6,961 nucleotides of DNA, taken from the NCBI GenBank assembly GCA_020829485.1, contig JAIVFU010000238.1, positions 1 through 6,961 of the forward strand. Reading direction: 5' to 3'. The notes under the pieces were generated by a model. It was not told the origin of the DNA. It saw only the letters and a program-made list of their open reading frames with translations, and searched no databases. Positions 6,393-6,961 of this stretch are shown here, in pieces. The stretch comes from Nostoc sp. CHAB 5834. Its GTDB lineage: Bacteria; Cyanobacteriota; Cyanobacteriia; Cyanobacteriales; Nostocaceae. A program made the translations under genes and the position numbers. Within the stretch, counting starts at the first letter, position 1; each line of letters starts with the position of its first letter.

Positions 6393-6795
6393 AAGTCACC
6401 CCACGGCTGGATTCGGTTTTAATAAGATTGGTTAAAGACTTTTGTAAAACGTCATACTGCTGTGATGTAGCACCGAGGCAATTTAAGTCAATTACCTCCC
6501 CCGATGCCATCACCCGATTAAACACAAGATGAAAATCTAATTGCTCTTGATAAAATTTCAGAAAAGTGACATATTGCAAATCATCCCAGCCGATACCTTG
6601 GATATATTCATTGATAATTTGTTCAGAAACATCTGATGATAAATTAATTGGGAAAGCTTTCAAAGTAATTTGAACATAAATTGCGACCTTTTTTAATCTG
6701 GGTCTTTGCTTACTTAAAACCTGATAACTATTAATGACCCAAGCGGGAGCATGAATGTTAACGAGATTACCAGAGTTAATAGTCAATGTCTGCAT
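6385..6795 (-). CDS. Degenerate relaxase-like protein (MobA/VirD2-type fold), probably non-catalytic
   Basis: A 136-aa protein matching the central part of the MobA/VirD2 relaxase domain, which nicks plasmid transfer origins. RPRLKKVAIYVQITL (31-45) fits the strand written RPxxxHxSLSL in relaxases. EYIQGIGWDDLQYV (63-76) fits the GMGFDDHQYV segment, and DFHLVFNRVMASGEVID (87-103) fits HxHxxxNRxxxDGxVV. The metal-binding histidines are largely lost: the HxH pair is D87/H89, and the preceding HxDxxH positions are K80, Y82 and Q85. The N-terminal catalytic tyrosine region is also absent, since the protein begins about 30 residues before the RP motif. ATG 6795 lacks an obvious ribosome binding site, but no other in-frame start lies between it and an in-frame TAG at 6840-6838. 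It overlaps the next gene by 8 nt. It could be a retained accessory paralogue or a decaying relaxase. Confidence 0.6.
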   Translation of the reverse strand: MQTLTINSGNLVNIHAPAWVINSYQVLSKQRPRLKKVAIYVQITLKAFPINLSSDVSEQIINEYIQGIGWDDLQYVTFLKFYQEQLDFHLVFNRVMASGEVIDLNCLGATSQQYDVLQKSLTNLIKTESSRGVTYV

Positions 6796-6837
6796 TAGTT
6801 GATTAATTATCTCAAAATCAGAGAGAGCATATTCCCC

Positions 6838-6960
6838 CTAGCTATCTAATTGGTGTTGTTTGCAAGTAAACTGAAAAACACCTACCAGCAGACATTCCTC
6901 CGTGATAGTAAAGTTACCTAGCCACCGCCCACAAAGACATTTCCCAGATGCCAAACGAAT
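6838..6960 (-). CDS. Possible C-terminal end of an upstream gene, partial at window edge
   Basis: On the minus strand, a frame is open from the window edge for 40 codons to TAG at 6840-6838 (including GKCLCGRWLGNFTITEECLLVG and a final CKQHQLDS). It contains four cysteines and a histidine in a CxC...C...CxxH arrangement that could be a zinc-binding tail. The frame is the same as that of the relaxase-like gene, separated by this TAG and 14 further sense codons. Either this is a separate upstream gene of the operon or it is the 5' part of one gene interrupted by a stop. It has no resemblance to a relaxase N-terminus that I can see. A chance open frame of this length is possible. Confidence 0.3.
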   Translation of the reverse strand: MRLASGKCLCGRWLGNFTITEECLLVGVFQFTCKQHQLDS

Positions 6961-6961
6961 A

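Overview
The window looks like an accessory region of a filamentous, heterocyst-forming cyanobacterium (Nostoc/Anabaena-like), possibly a plasmid or an integrated mobile region. Three things point there. There are two perfect HIP1 octamers (GCGATCGC, at 853-860 and 5432-5439). There are short tandem purine/pyrimidine repeats of the type common in Nostocales, one between genes and one inside a gene. The proteins also fit: a DUF3854-type TOPRIM-like protein and a relaxase-like protein, both typical of cyanobacterial plasmids. The coding sequence is AT-rich throughout.

Left part (1-2187): a signalling module around a divergent promoter region. On the minus strand is a NarL/LuxR-type response regulator whose receiver domain is broken near its start by a single-base insertion. 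The missing N-terminus, with its acidic pocket, can be read in another frame up to base 933. On the plus strand, across about 250 bp of AT-rich DNA, is a compact soluble histidine kinase with no sensor domain. It is followed, with overlap, by a 79-aa three-helix membrane protein. The kinase and regulator may once have been partners. If the frameshift is real, the kinase now lacks an intact partner in this window.

Centre (2188-2405): the plus-strand and minus-strand genes converge on a gap of about 210 bp. It is bounded by a GGGAGGTGT nonamer array on one side and a reverse-complement copy on the other, so either transcript could fold into a long hairpin.

Right part (2400-6961): a tightly packed minus-strand operon of four genes, with 8-nt overlaps or 1-2 nt gaps. 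In transcription order these are a short relaxase-fold protein with degraded metal-binding motifs, a 153-aa unknown with an Asn/Ser/Thr-rich tail, a 902-aa DUF3854/TOPRIM-like protein carrying an in-frame repeat insertion, and a 272-aa Gln/Asn-rich unknown. The packing implies co-translation and a shared role, most plausibly in plasmid mobilisation or replication. That role is an inference; only the relaxase-like and TOPRIM-like signatures are seen. Both window edges carry weak signs of further coding or decayed coding sequence.
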